Below, piece after piece: positions 60,701 through 62,821 of a DNA stretch of 64,000 nt. The translations under genes and the position numbers were made by a program. The notes below the pieces were generated by a model. The model was not told the DNA's origin, ran no database searches, and worked only from the letters and a program-made list of their open reading frames with translations. This DNA comes from Cliona cf. orientalis (Eukaryota > Porifera > Demospongiae > Clionaida > Clionaidae), in contig OZ005706.1 in the NCBI GenBank assembly GCA_963930775.1, positions 3,958,545-4,022,544 of the forward strand, written 5' to 3'. How positions within the stretch are numbered: position 1 is the first letter of the stretch; every line of letters starts with the position of its first letter.

Positions 60701-62821
60701 AGAATGATGCTATCAACAGTATCCTTGGGCCTTCTCTGATCTCACTATGCCTAGATGTCGCCTTTGAGGTTTGATTAATGACCAGAGGGAGCAGCATAAT
60801 TTCTACCACAGGGCAACATACATATACATTGAAATTTTAAACTGCACAAAATTATTATCAATAAAAGCTGAAGTTGACTCATATACAGTAAGATTACGGG
60901 ATAGTATTCAACGTGCAATTTATAAATGATTGCGCACAGGCACAATTCACATATAGTTTAGTCAGAAACGTGAACGAACGTCAACCATTTCCAGATCTAG
61001 AAAATCGCATAAATCTAACCTTGCATAAAATACCAATCCTACGGTATATCAAACTCAATTAATTAATAATTGCCTTATACTGACAGAAAAGTGAATTGTT
61101 ATTGGACACCGAAACCAAATGTCAGAGCCGCCCCTGGTGAAGTCTGTTAGCTTGATGGGTTCAATTATTGACCATAACTGCAGCTGCTTCTACAAGTTGC
61201 TGACTCGGCTAAACGAGTTCAATCACTTCACCCATTCAACGATAGACCTCGACCTGCCCACTTTTCGTTCATGTATATATATACAATGTAGCAGTATGGT
61301 AGTATGGTAGTACTATGCGCATAGCTAACACTTGCAATACAGTTACATATAATCATTGCAGTGTGCATTCAGTGCATGTTGTAACTAGCCTGACAGGTAT
61401 GATCATGTAAAATTATGTAGCCTCAGAGAAGAGTGTCTTATATTATATGTATATACCTCCTAGGAGGGGTCTTCAAGAATATTAATAATCTACCTAATAT
61501 GCAGCAATCTGACTGGCCAGAATGTAACATTGTTATAATCATGGTACAAGGAATACAACATACCTTAATTATCTGGTCTCCAACATTGAGTTCCTGGGTG
61601 TTATCAGCCAATGAACCAGGGGCGATAAAGGAGATGAAGATACCAGTTTCACCTTCGCCACCGATAATGTTAAAACCGAGCCCGGTCTCAGCGGGGCGGT
61701 TGAGTATCACTTTTCGCTGTGCAACCTCTGGCATCTGAAAAGAATATACCGTATATGTTCTAATATAGGCGCCACCCTAATTTAGGCGCCCTTTGAGACC
61801 TGCGCAATTTTTTCGGTTCTAATTTAAGGCGCCTTTCCGGATATCAATTATTTTTAGGCGGCGCCTATTTAATTGGAACGTATTGCCACGTGCAATATGG
61901 CAATACCTTGGTACCGTACCATACCGTTGATTGATCTATCGAGCTAGCAGTTTAGATGTCAAACTAAGCTGTCTCTTACATTTATATGGGCACTTACCGA
62001 CCACTTTGATGTCTTTCTGGAGTTAGAGACAATCGTTCCGATGGCTACGGTACCGACAACTCGAGAATAATTCAGTGATCAGAGTGAAATTTCCAAAAAG
62101 AATTGAAACTAGAACCATATTTTTGTTGTTCTCGCCACTGTCATATTCACTGCCACTAAAAAGGACCGGTTAGTGATAGCGCTTGTGCTCTGGCAAAACT
62201 TCCAGAACCATTCTAATTGCAGCTCTTAGGTGCCTCCCTAATTTAGGCGTCCTTTGACCTGCTCGTGAATTTTTCGATTCTAATTGGAGGCGCCTGCACG
62301 ATCTGTAATTTTTTTTGGGGGCGCCTATATTAGAAAGTATACGGTATGAACTGTATATACCAAAATATCATGCAAAGAATTACAAATGCACAATGTCATG
62401 TACACATGTACAATGAGGCATTCATCAAGCTACATAATATTATATATAACACATTCCATGCCATGTATATGCCACAGATATTGATTGTTAAACACATGCA
62501 TATGTAAACGGACATTTGCTTAACACTCATTTACTGTGGACTCCCACAGATACTACCTTTCTCTGGCTTACAATGTATATGATTGCATAGAGGATGCAGG
62601 AGTCAATTCAACCTTTACCATAGTGGCGAAAATATGCTCCACAAATAATTTTGGGATAACATAATAAATAAAAATTATACCTCATCCTCATCAGTACTGA
62701 TAGGCTGGCTGGAACGTGAGATAGCATTCTTCTCAATCCTCAACAACACCCGTTCACTTGTTGCCTTCAAGATGGATACTGCTTTATCATGACTAATATC
62801 AACCATGCTCTCACCATTCAC
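14389..62821 (-). CDS. DLG: Discs-large (DLG) MAGUK scaffold protein, C-terminal 510 residues, 12 exons
   Basis: A membrane-associated guanylate kinase scaffold that organises junctional and synaptic-type protein complexes at the cell cortex in animals. Coding exons, in transcript order: 62681-62821, 61564-61734, 59009-59226, 57611-57787, 53520-53601, 51259-51370, 39225-39272, 39052-39153, 33320-33492, 33096-33205, 17409-17500, 14389-14495. They add up to 1533 bases including the stop, every junction has GT/AG borders and every phase matches. Domain order is PDZ2 (second half), PDZ3, SH3, HOOK linker and GK-like domain, ending in [10 protein letters not shown], close to the usual DLG C-terminus IWVPARERL. 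The start is outside the window. Introns of about 15.6 kb (17501-33095) and 12 kb (39273-51258) are filled with transposons. The domain content excludes MPP/CASK (no L27 before a single PDZ) and ZO proteins (GK motifs are DLG-like). Assignment to one vertebrate paralogue is not meaningful for an early-branching animal. Confidence 0.95.
14887..15024 (+). CDS. Exon-like open stretch in the last DLG intron, opposite strand
   Basis: Preceded by TTTATTTCAG and open as [20 protein letters not shown] then [17 protein letters not shown]; 2 + 45 codons + 1 base up to GGTGCAG. Composition looks coding, but the donor is weak and no partner exon was found. It could be a fossil gene fragment carried by a repeat. 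Confidence 0.2.
15025..16293. other. DLG intron, little recognised
   Basis: A GCCTCTTGTGTCATGAGGTG-type word at about 15500 recurs near 32400. A patch at 15615-15680 resembles the TACCGTATAG family. Otherwise nothing is supportable. Confidence 0.4.
16294..16838 (+). mobile_element. MITE family C, ends AACCCTC-GCGC
   Basis: Left end TTGGTGCAAAACCCTCGGCG, right end CCCTCGCGCATGCGCAAAGG. Reverse complement of the copy at 40433-41044; related copies at 48020-48633 and, degraded, 58202-58772. Contains a (CA)n run at 16769-16799. Confidence 0.7.
16769..16799. repeat. (CA)n microsatellite
   Basis: About 15 CA units inside the family C element; other copies keep only two or three CA units here, so it expanded after insertion. 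Confidence 0.9.
16845..17058. mobile_element. MITE, ends TACTGTATAGCCGG / TACCGTATAGCCAG
   Basis: 214 bp, about 26-bp TIRs. The interior is dominated by AATTTGGCGG / CCGCCAAATT words. A decayed relative lies at about 19030-19130. Confidence 0.8.
17409..17500 (-). CDS. DLG: DLG exon: GK-like domain lid/helix
   Basis: Encodes [20 protein letters not shown] then [10 protein letters not shown], aligned to the vertebrate [24 protein letters not shown]. Acceptor TTACAG, donor GTATGT. The preceding intron contains the BEL element and many MITEs. Confidence 0.88.
17501..18068. other. DLG intron, one relic only
   Basis: GCATAGTGGGAACCTTTCTAAGGAGAAAAC-type sequence at about 17617-17660 resembles the 54649-54855 MITE; no other structure seen. 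Confidence 0.35.
18069..18821. mobile_element. MITE family P, ends TACCGTACCCTCGCGAAAGA
   Basis: 753 bp with about 30-bp TIRs through GAGGGCCCA. Carries an internal insertion (about 18113-18279) whose own ends are CTAGTCCCCAGG-like and inverted, and a 43-base G-run at 18734-18776. A second copy lies at 40297-41446. Confidence 0.85.
18734..18776 (+). repeat. Uninterrupted run of 43 G
   Basis: A 43-base mononucleotide tract in MITE family P. The copy at 41394-41401 has only six G at this place, so the run grew after insertion or its length is an assembly estimate. Confidence 0.85.
19223..19531. mobile_element. Possible hAT-like non-autonomous element with G-run
   Basis: Short ends CATAGGCGG / CCACCTATG around sequence with a 23-base G-run (19436-19458) and GCCCCTGGTGCCCCCCTG. 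Resembles other GGGGCACTGCCCCC elements at 20901 and about 58450. Confidence 0.4.
19532..20704. other. DLG intron, no gene recognised
   Basis: A/T-rich, with a small TATATATA tract near 20430. No TIR pair or ORF could be supported. Confidence 0.4.
20705..20892. mobile_element. Short MITE, ends TACCATAAGG / CCCTAAGGTA
   Basis: 188 bp. The interior has repeated TTTGCGGGTAC / GTACCCGCAAA and AATCGCTAAAAT / GCGAAATTAGCGATTT words, so it folds over most of its length. Confidence 0.7.
20901..21188. mobile_element. Possible hAT-like MITE, ends CAGGGGAGGCGG / CCGCCCCTG
   Basis: Short terminal inverted repeats; subterminal GGGGGGCAG..TTGCCCCCCC and a mirrored CTGCCCCCCCAAACTG. CAGGGG-type ends are usual for hAT elements, but no 8-bp target duplication could be seen. 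Confidence 0.5.
21189..21766. other. DLG intron, no feature recognised
   Basis: Contains an A-run at about 21466-21482 and no detectable repeat ends. Confidence 0.35.
21767..22871. mobile_element. Fold-back transposon with about 460-bp arms and 7-bp target duplication
   Basis: Arms 21767-22230 and about 22408-22871 are reverse complements at high identity, starting TATGGAATTCCAAAGCGGAC. The outer arm is made of irregular repeats of ACAnAAAATAATTGTCAAAC. GTATGTG lies directly outside both ends (21760-21766 and 22872-22878). The loop of about 175 bp has no coding potential. Confidence 0.85.
22872..23332. other. DLG intron, no feature recognised
   Basis: Two related ATGTTAGG.T..G.TTTTG patches near 23097 and 23256 are the only internal similarity noticed. 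Confidence 0.3.
23333..23782. mobile_element. MITE, ends TACCATAAACTCTGGTTATT / ..ACCAGAGTATAGTATACGGTA
   Basis: 450 bp. Subterminal runs of TTAAGCGCA / TGCGCTTAA words. Related in layout to the outer element at 52256-53443. Confidence 0.75.
23783..25290. other. DLG intron; longer open frames but no recognisable gene
   Basis: A 122-codon minus-strand frame (23789-24157) and a 90-codon plus-strand frame (24140-24412) are present; neither has a motif I know. A GAGCTAGCTATTACTAGC / GCGAGCTACTTGCTAGCAC near-duplication lies at about 24828-24950. Confidence 0.35.
25323..25577 (+). repeat. BEL 5' LTR
   Basis: Starts TGTGTGAACTGAACTTTACT and ends GTAGATTCCTTACA (TG...CA ends). Same length as the 3' LTR, no difference noticed. 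Confidence 0.93.
25578..25594 (+). promoter_or_regulatory. BEL primer-binding site
   Basis: TGGTCCTTCGAGCCGGA directly abuts the LTR. The TGG start is complementary to a tRNA CCA end; I did not assign the tRNA. Confidence 0.6.
25717..31275 (+). CDS. BEL/Pao Gag-Pol polyprotein
   Basis: 1852-codon frame. Parts in order: Gag with a DUF1759-type region (about residues 120-270); cysteine knuckles ([14 protein letters not shown] near 370, [13 protein letters not shown] near 390); aspartic protease with [11 protein letters not shown] near 483; reverse transcriptase with YVDDIVFG near 907; RNase H starting about 1105; integrase with an HHCC zinc region ([15 protein letters not shown], near 1420-1460) and core including SDNGKTF near 1554; C-terminal DUF5641-type domain about 1680-1790. 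Single-frame Gag-Pol and YVDD are typical of BEL/Pao. Expressed, if at all, from the LTR. Confidence 0.95.
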   Translation: MAEGLVRKKKVRAGHKGSATRMLNQIDTILSSEAPDVSKLSQLKLSIQEKLETIKQLDGEILELIKEDDLATEIEQADSFKEGIYSSMIRIDKCTTARAVPATPPTPPPSDPRAFAPRDRDRVKLPKLTLRPFNGEMTQWTTFWESYESAIHLNKDLSDIDKFNYLNSLLERTAREAIAGLALSSANYNEAVAILKKRFGNKQQIIAKHMDILLNLEAVTSSHNLRALRHLYDLTESHVRSLKSLGVESSSYGSMLSSVLLNKLPSDLRLIVSRKVPESDWNLDSLLKIVEEEIIARERVEPKRVEQKSSQPPPRRSSERSPSTATTLVASSSPSSPTCCYCQQPHPSNSCSNVTQIDARKQILKGSGRCFCCLRKGHISRECRSPRKCPKCAGRHHISICPRNHSSDASRSSIESSVSQPEPTGVPGATKPSLNPNATAFATPPTSVTMCAGVDKSVLLQTAQATVYNPQKPQLSLRVRAILDSGSQRSYVTNKIKSALSLTPEGTQMLSIASFGSEGRQPTACEVVHIAMKTNHGVELELTMFSVPHICEPLRAQPISLCAINCDHLAQLELADSCCDKSTLEVDMLIGSDYYWDLATGEIRRGEGGPVAINTKLGWVLSGPAPPNKQESTHKATMNLLAAHTLRIDAEPSDTHDLDDCLRSFWELESLGIKKTDKSVYEEFSEKICLVEGRYEVSLPWKETHAPLPDNRLLSSRRLEGLLRRLREISAILREYDSIIRDQIEKKIVEVITEPDTRTDLGHKVHYLPHHAVIRHDKETTKLRVVYDASARSGGPSLNDCLYTGPKFNQKIMDILLRFRSYPIALTADIEKAFLMISIAKEDRDALRFLWVDDITSDNPEVVTLRFARVVFGVSSSPFLLNATIKHHLEKFASSHPRLVSDILQSIYVDDIVFGASDEDSAYKLYASSKEMLKKGSFNLRKFATNSLPLQERINQAEGISVTPHVEQSCSDTDETYAKSTLGNVSPLRPEEQRILGVRWNIPSDFFVFSFDDVATIAVGLEPTKRNVVATVGRFYDPLGFISPIVIRFKLLFQELCEAKVSWDLPLEGELLRSWHSLIADLQHGQPVSIPRCYFDGVSSEVKTYELCGFCDASTRAYAAVVYLVMHTDTGRFVQFVVSKTRVAPVQRQTVPRLELLSALLLARLVASVTEALTLQLTLNPPKCFTDSKAALFWIRGLEKEWKQFIQNRVNEIRKLVPSECWDHCPGQENPADMPSRGITVSELAASKLWRSGPEWLKSGMVAVDCPQELVMPTECAAELRARDKKVVHGLLNCQSHIPADLELIISSERYSTLARLLRVTAYVLRFVNQLKKTTNKRELMLTPEEIAEAERVWIIQSQSKLTRDKQFDIWRKQFGLFLDEKGIWRCGGRLENAAIPYGTKHPVILSKHHFLTTLVVRNAHERVMHNGVKDTLTEVRSKFWIVGGRSFVKSVLHNCVICRRFESKPYQNPLPPPLPTFRVSEDPPFSSTGVDFAGPLYIRQTGSTASKVWICLYTCCTTRAIHLDIVPDMSTQTFINSLKRFCARRGLPRQFISDNGKTFKAAAKVMEGIVSQRDVQQYLSQVRVKWLFNLERAPWWGGVFERMVRSTKRCLRKMIGQARFSFDELLTAVTEVEAIVNSRPLSYVTSDDVDEPLTPSHLLIGRRVLSLPDDLSYQGEITVSDFEVTPTSLSRRVRHLNGVLNQFWRRWRNEYLLELRDAHRNRRGALTKAPIAIGDLVLIHDESQPRGFWRLAKVEDTIVGKDGQIRGAKLRVSARGGQSTSLQRPLSLLYPLEINCYDDDSESTSNTQVIDRNEIEADSEPAVTPIRRSSRLASSQATDRIKACMAEFEDT
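31320..31332 (+). promoter_or_regulatory. BEL polypurine tract
   Basis: AATGGGGGGAGGA just upstream of the 3' LTR, the usual plus-strand priming site. Confidence 0.65.
31333..31587 (+). repeat. BEL 3' LTR
   Basis: 255 bp, matching the 5' LTR; followed by the AGAAT target duplication. Confidence 0.93.
31939..33095. other. DLG intron, no gene recognised
   Basis: A dispersed word near 32405 (TAGCCTCATGTCGTGAGGTC) is shared with about 15500. A 110-codon frame at 32014-32346 lacks any motif. Confidence 0.35.
33096..33205 (-). CDS. DLG: DLG exon: GK-like domain core
   Basis: Starts [20 protein letters not shown] then [10 protein letters not shown], matching vertebrate [30 protein letters not shown]. 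Ends with two bases of a Gln codon completed 15.6 kb away in the next exon. Confidence 0.94.
33320..33492 (-). CDS. DLG: DLG exon: GK-like domain, nucleotide-monophosphate-binding region
   Basis: Encodes [20 protein letters not shown] and then the helix [20 protein letters not shown]. The PRxGEVxGxDYxFVS pattern is closer to active guanylate kinases (yeast TPRAGEVNGKDYNFVS) than to vertebrate DLG ([16 protein letters not shown]), so GMP-site residues seem to be kept while the P-loop is lost. The donor follows VAEQ. Confidence 0.94.
33768..34153. mobile_element. G-rich MITE, ends TACCGTAGAATCCCGCGATT
   Basis: 386 bp with about 25-bp TIRs (mirrored AGGATTCTACAGTA), a G-run at 34109-34126 and C-rich subterminal TTACGCCCCCC. 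Truncated relative at 3178-3346. Confidence 0.8.
34154..34710. other. Upstream region of the SHOCT-like pseudogene
   Basis: Contains GCGTTTATTTGAGAGCGGCAACT-like direct repeats and a reverse CCAAT box (ATTGG on the complement) near 34590-34640. No matching inverted end was found beyond the transposase at 37.3 kb, although GCGGCAACT also occurs inverted near 37352. Confidence 0.35.
34711..36353 (+). pseudogene. Broken gene of a sponge family with a PB1-like N-terminal and SHOCT-like C-terminal region
   Basis: Starts ATG at 34711. Order of parts: Ser/Pro/Ala-rich leader; a [20 protein letters not shown] segment followed by [10 protein letters not shown]-type helix and [13 protein letters not shown]; after a stop at 35212 the same frame goes on as KRESISLWC, then an acidic Ser/Asp tract and a KKRKKKNK basic tract. 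A frame change precedes [21 protein letters not shown] likely intron (donor GGGTGAGT near 35488, acceptor TCTCTAG at about 36049) leads to [11 protein letters not shown], another stop, and a C-terminal stretch [20 protein letters not shown] then [15 protein letters not shown]. The last part resembles SHOCT domains (LxxLxxxGxIxxxEFxxxK). I remember similar intact proteins from sponge genomes; their function is unknown. Three lesions indicate decay. Confidence 0.55.
36411..37312 (-). pseudogene. IS630/mariner-type (Tc1/mariner superfamily) transposase, broken
   Basis: Minus-strand reading. N-terminal helix-turn-helix ([36 protein letters not shown]) at about 37310-37130; [20 protein letters not shown] at about 37000; first catalytic Asp in MIIWIDEMG (about 36890); [10 protein letters not shown] and [37 protein letters not shown]; and the Glu region [19 protein letters not shown] (about 36600-36550), ending IEHAGYV and a stop. 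The frame changes near 37000, after IDEMG and again near 36650. The segment that should hold the second catalytic Asp (VMDNAS) is missing, so the protein is dead. It faces the SHOCT-like pseudogene tail to tail with only about 60 bases between their ends. No TIRs were identified. Confidence 0.8.
37921..38188. mobile_element. MITE family M, complete copy
   Basis: Left AAGAATACAAACAAGTATAA.., right CCATCCCTACTTCATCCTTC..; the interior has CATCCACTATACATCCCTAC and the mirrored AATTATCCCTACAAATCTTG. Confidence 0.8.
38205..38587. mobile_element. MITE, AAAAGGGGTAACTTCGTGCA ends
   Basis: About 380 bp. The arms TTATGTGAG..AAAAGGGGTAACTTCGTGCA and GCATGAAGTTACCCCTTTTT..CTCACACAT are inverted. Confidence 0.75.
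38588..39051. other. DLG intron, C-run only
   Basis: C-run at 38982-38993; nothing else recognised. Confidence 0.35.
39052..39153 (-). CDS. DLG: DLG exon: start of GK-like domain, degenerate P-loop
   Basis: Encodes [20 protein letters not shown], then [13 protein letters not shown]. The ATP-binding P-loop of true guanylate kinases (GPSGTGKST) is replaced by GPLKEDIND, as in all DLG GK-like domains, so phosphotransfer is not expected. A proline precedes the TTR motif completed in the next exon (CVPHTTR). Confidence 0.93.
39225..39272 (-). CDS. DLG: DLG micro-exon: last SH3 strand
   Basis: 48 bases, CT-GAG to AAG-A, encoding [15 protein letters not shown]. It aligns with vertebrate ..VLSYETVTQMEV, the strand that completes the split SH3 fold before the GK domain. 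Phase 1 in and phase 1 out, joining with the next exon to give KRNYARP. Confidence 0.87.
39632..40103. mobile_element. MITE family N, complete copy
   Basis: TIR TACCGTACTCGCTCTAATTA with mirrored TAATTAGAGCGAGTATGGTA, then AGCCCGAACGGC / GCCGTTCGG. Second copy at 41594-42089, partial at 9903-10475. Confidence 0.85.
40297..41446. mobile_element. MITE family P, second copy, interrupted by family C
   Basis: Left TACCATACATTCATGAAAAA then GGGCCCATGGGCAGTGCACC, right GGGACCCTCTTTCGTGAGGG then TATGGTA. The family C element lies at about 40433-41044. Confidence 0.8.
40433..41044 (-). mobile_element. MITE family C, reverse copy nested in family P
   Basis: Begins AATGCGCGAGGGTTACGGTA and ends AGCGCCAAGGGTTTGGCACC, the reverse of 16294-16838. 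Includes (GT)n and (CTGT)n at 40471-40496. Confidence 0.75.
41594..42089. mobile_element. MITE family N, second copy
   Basis: TACCGTACTCACTCTAATTA at the left, GGTAATTAGAGCAAGTAC at the right. The interior matches 39632-40103 through GGCATGGCAGGAGCTCGAGA and GACATCGACTGCTGTTTCTT. Confidence 0.83.
44193..45284 (+). CDS. DIRS reverse transcriptase region
   Basis: Fingers/palm motifs in order: [60 protein letters not shown] and [19 protein letters not shown]. The order and the wording resemble DIRS elements more than Gypsy or BEL. Confidence 0.85.
   Translation: MGFTETARTISTYLSRSFSGMTDDSIGRDGRYAYSTDLQRLSGMVAPNSAPPELQGIITPLSRDVWNFHLRSHPDGDFVQYLLSGIQNGFRIGFDYTQFSCGKGKRNMLSATKNATVVEDYLRKECALGRVLGPFKKGSLNVHINRFGVIPKPHQPGKWRLIVDLSDPSGGSVNDGVDPILCSLAYKTVDDAMRIILHKGKGTLLAKLDLESAYRILPVHPDYRPLLGMEWKDQIYVDAALPFGLRSAPKIFNALADGLMWIMKQKGIRELIHYLDDYLFFGDPGSQECAEALSLALQLCRCLGVPVSAHKLEGPANTLTFLGILLDTLKLEIRLPDDKLSRLKGLIRSWRQKSAAQRDSYYP
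46083..46934 (+). CDS. DIRS tyrosine recombinase
   Basis: 283 codons. The catalytic half shows [12 protein letters not shown] (first Arg), [15 protein letters not shown] (His-x-x-Arg) and [13 protein letters not shown] (terminal Tyr), the phage-integrase fold. It replaces the DDE integrase of LTR elements and inserts a circular DNA without target duplication. Confidence 0.85.
   Translation: MPVSENLLCSFVAVLANQGLRHMTVKVYLSALRFMQIQAGLKDPFAQVAWPRLDYVVKGIKKVEAEKGVASRTRLPITPSILQKLQKFWSTSSKCCAFDRKMLWAACCLGFFGFLRVGEMTAPSDATYDASVHLSISDIAVDNSKSPAVVRVTIKASKTDPFRKGVQLYLGKTGTTVCLVTAMVSYLCVRGMSSGALFRFSDSRLLTRQRFVEALRTGLEEANVPQDQYCGHSLRIGAATTAAAKGLEDSIIKTLGRWESVAYLQYVKIPRQQLAGYSRLLVS
47255..47840. repeat. 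Dispersed repeat R with TAGCGTACC words, split by a MITE
   Basis: TTGATTCTCCCACCCATAT through CCTATACATTTTGTATCC on the left of the MITE, then GTATCCGCCTATATGTATG and GGTACGCTAACTCCCTCCTA on the right. It is the reverse of the copy at 50715-51180. Confidence 0.65.
47361..47662. mobile_element. MITE with CAGGGTTCTCCCCA ends and a proven empty site
   Basis: 302 bp; TIRs CAGGGTTCTCCCCA and TGGGGAGAACCCTG. GTATCC flanks both ends (47355-47360, 47663-47668) and occurs once in the uninterrupted paralogue (reverse strand, 51094-51099), confirming insertion. If the ends are CCAGGG..CCCTGG, the duplication would be the 4-bp TATC instead. Confidence 0.85.
48020..48633 (+). mobile_element. MITE family C, third copy
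   Basis: Left ATGGTGCAAAACGCTCAGCA, right CCCTCGCGCATGCGCTGAGG then GTTAA. Another family C left end (CCAAACCCTCGGCGCATTGC) lies just upstream at about 47860, so two copies may be fused here. Confidence 0.65.
48634..49150. other. DLG intron, no gene recognised
   Basis: Two similar patches (ATTGGCAGGGGCTCACACCCAT near 48648, ATTGGCAGGGGATCACTCCCAT near 48779) look like a short duplication. Confidence 0.35.
49151..49402. mobile_element. MITE, GCCCCGTTTACACGTA ends
   Basis: 252 bp; left GCCCCGTTTACACGTACC, right TACGTGTAAATGGGGC. The interior repeats AACCCGGGTTAA-like and GTTTACA words. The CCCGTTTACAC end type is common in animal MITEs. Confidence 0.75.
49547..50005 (+). repeat. Dispersed repeat S, copy 1 (truncated)
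   Basis: Shares TTTTTCAGACnGTCATTTTT, AGTTGCTATGAACGCGCAGT, GAGAAAGTCCGCACTACAAG and TGACATACCTGTCAGTAGTC with the copies at 52703-53260 and 53841-54397. The class is unknown; no TIRs or poly(A). Confidence 0.75.
50006..50714. other. DLG intron, no gene recognised
   Basis: Includes a fold-back fragment GGTCTCTTAAAAGCGTAG at 50037-50056. Otherwise nothing is supportable. Confidence 0.35.
50715..51180. repeat. Dispersed repeat R, uninterrupted copy
   Basis: At least five irregular units of AGGnGGGATTTAGCGTAC..CTATTTCCCGCC. Provides the empty site for the 47361-47662 MITE. Confidence 0.65.
51259..51370 (-). CDS. DLG: DLG exon: basic HOOK region, part 2
   Basis: 37 codons plus one base: [20 protein letters not shown] then PFIKKRD and an acidic SSEEPEE tail. 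The [14 protein letters not shown] stretch corresponds to the FSFSRKFPFYKSK motif of fly and vertebrate DLG, a HOOK segment involved in protein 4.1 and calmodulin contacts in those animals. In vertebrates this segment is in an alternative exon; here it is in frame with its neighbours. Confidence 0.88.
51732..52125 (+). pseudogene. MULE-like transposase fragment
   Basis: Reading pieces: [20 protein letters not shown], then [37 protein letters not shown] and, after a further frame change, [20 protein letters not shown]. The TNNxVEGWHS motif with following helix is typical of the C-terminal part of MULE-type transposases found with FLYWCH zinc fingers in animals. At least two frame changes and no N-terminal part: a relic. 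Confidence 0.6.
52619..53406. mobile_element. Middle MITE of the nest, TACCGTAAAGTAAAATTTTT ends
   Basis: Left TACCGTAAAG..TTTTTCTGCGCGAG, right ACGCACAGAAAAATGTACCT then TTACGGTA. The same family occurs at 57884-58185. Repeat S copy 2 sits inside. Confidence 0.8.
52703..53260 (+). repeat. Dispersed repeat S, copy 2
   Basis: The innermost layer. Contains an open plus-strand frame of 125 codons (52768-53145) starting [11 protein letters not shown] and an antisense one of 105 codons. The partner copy keeps the first part of the same plus frame ([12 protein letters not shown]), but this follows from sequence identity alone. Confidence 0.75.
53520..53601 (-). CDS. DLG: DLG exon: HOOK region, part 1
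   Basis: Encodes [20 protein letters not shown] and a short charged tail. The VERR start matches the DLG sequence after SKRR. The HOOK lies between SH3 strands and regulates SH3-GK pairing in MAGUKs. It falls between two copies of a dispersed repeat (52703-53260 and 53841-54397), so the exon is hemmed in by mobile DNA. Confidence 0.88.
53841..54397 (+). repeat. Dispersed repeat S, copy 3
   Basis: Same limits as copy 2: starts TATATACAATGAAAAATATT, ends GTGACATTAGACATACTTG. The DLG HOOK exon 53520-53601 lies between copies 2 and 3. Confidence 0.8.
54649..54855. mobile_element. MITE, TACCGTATAGTGGGAAACTT ends
   Basis: 207 bp; the right end GAAAGTTTTCCACTACCGTA mirrors the left. AAACTTTC / GAAAGTTT words throughout. 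Confidence 0.75.
54856..55566. other. DLG intron, no gene recognised
   Basis: A family C-like word (CAAAACCCTCAGTACGTTAC) at about 54882 without its partner end; nothing else. Confidence 0.35.
55567..55658. repeat. Hairpin element, ATACTATGCCCACG ends
   Basis: 92 bp. Outer arms ATACTATGCCCACGAGGGC and GCCCGAGGGGGCGTGGTACGTAT are imperfect inverses; inner GGATTTAATGCCT / AGGCAATAAATCC; loop GAGCCCGAGGGCG. Confidence 0.7.
55659..56300. other. DLG intron, no gene recognised
   Basis: No ORF with motif and no repeat ends noticed. Confidence 0.35.
56301..56352. repeat. Perfect 15-bp stem hairpin
   Basis: GGGCAATACTCGTAT (56301-56315) and ATACGAGTATTGCCC (56338-56352) are exact reverse complements around a 22-base loop. 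Confidence 0.8.
56468..57170. mobile_element. MITE family M copy, interrupted
   Basis: Left AAGGTAGGGATGGCAGTGCC.., later GAAAGCAAGCATAGGGACAT, then the inserted MITE 56762-57149, then GTTATCCCTACAAATCTTGC. Confidence 0.75.
56762..57149. mobile_element. MITE, TACCATATTTATTCGAATAG ends
   Basis: 388 bp; right end CTATTCGAATAAATACGGTA. Subterminal GTAGCCGCGGCTACTATT words. GTAG..GCTACTATTnATTTCAGCC is also found inside MITE family P. Confidence 0.85.
57611..57787 (-). CDS. DLG: DLG exon: SH3 domain
   Basis: Encodes [28 protein letters not shown] and GLIPSKRR, the MAGUK SH3 core. As in other DLG proteins the canonical poly-proline site is atypical, and the fold is completed by a strand located after the HOOK insert. 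The donor splits an Arg codon (AG/G) that continues as VERR in the next exon. Confidence 0.94.
57884..58185. mobile_element. MITE of the TACCGTAAAG family, with a small insertion
   Basis: Left TTTTTCTGCGCAAGTTTTAT, right GCAACGTTTCAACGCATTAA..TACAGTA, matching the arms of 52619-53406. Interrupted at 57961-58099. Confidence 0.75.
57961..58099 (-). mobile_element. Short insertion with hammerhead-like core and 10-bp target duplication
   Basis: GCATAAATAT flanks both sides (57951-57960; 58100-58109). On the minus strand it has CTGAGGA, then TGACTAGAGCATCTAGTC (stem II, GACTAG/CTAGTC perfect), then GAAAC, the pattern of a hammerhead ribozyme core (CUGANGA-stem II-GAAA). A TCGG/CCGA pair follows but is offset from the place stem III should take. 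Such cores are known in Penelope-like retroelements; this piece would be a truncated end. Confidence 0.5.
58202..58772 (+). repeat. Degraded family C copy with a C/G-rich insertion
   Basis: Left AAAACCCTCAGCACTTGCAC, middle ACAGTACCACATGTATGCCA (shared with 16425), right GAATGACTACCGTACCGCAA. A GGGGGACACTGCCCCCCCCC patch at 58468-58496 looks like an inserted element. Confidence 0.45.
59009..59226 (-). CDS. DLG: DLG exon: second half of PDZ3 and linker to SH3
   Basis: 72 codons plus two bases. [20 protein letters not shown] carries the alpha-B helix with His at its first position, the residue that in DLG PDZ3 selects class I (S/T-x-hydrophobic) C-terminal ligands. A glutamine/glutamate-rich segment ([14 protein letters not shown]) and a proline-rich linker follow, then QLYV, the first SH3 strand. 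Donor GTATAG; the split AG/G codon restores Arg with the next exon. Confidence 0.93.
59227..60143. other. DLG intron, no gene recognised
   Basis: An 85-codon plus-strand frame (59835-60092) has no known motif; no repeat ends seen. Confidence 0.35.
60144..60290. repeat. Inverted repeat, TGCAAGTCAGTTGTCCA arms
   Basis: Arms 60144-60160 and 60274-60290 (TGGACAACTGACCTGCA) differ at one base; loop 113 bases. Confidence 0.65.
60291..61563. other. DLG intron, no gene recognised
   Basis: CAAAGTACAAAGTACAA near 60355 is a short direct repeat. Nothing else is supportable. Confidence 0.35.
61564..61734 (-). CDS. DLG: DLG exon: first half of PDZ3
   Basis: 57 codons, phase 0 at both ends. The carboxylate-binding loop reads [12 protein letters not shown], then [14 protein letters not shown], nearly the vertebrate PDZ3 sequence ([28 protein letters not shown]). 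It ends NVGDQIIK, directly continued by VNETDL in the next exon. Confidence 0.95.
61747..62346. mobile_element. MITE, TACCGTATATGTTCTAATAT ends
   Basis: 600 bp; right end CGCCTATATTAGAAAGTATA then CGGTA. The interior is rich in TTAGGCGCC / GGCGCCTA words, with a second internal inverted pair from about 62225. Confidence 0.82.
62347..62680. other. DLG intron, no feature recognised
   Basis: A/T-rich, no repeat ends. Confidence 0.35.
62681..62821 (-). CDS. DLG: DLG exon: second half of PDZ2 and acidic linker
   Basis: Residues 1-47 of the visible fragment, starting [19 protein letters not shown]. This matches the beta-strand plus alpha-B helix of DLG PDZ2 (vertebrate VNDVCLEEVTHEEAVTALK), followed by an acidic STDEDE linker. 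Phase 0 at both ends: acceptor TAG before GTGAAT, donor GTATAA after GATGAG. No exon for the first half of PDZ2 was found between here and base 64000, so it should lie beyond the window. Confidence 0.9.
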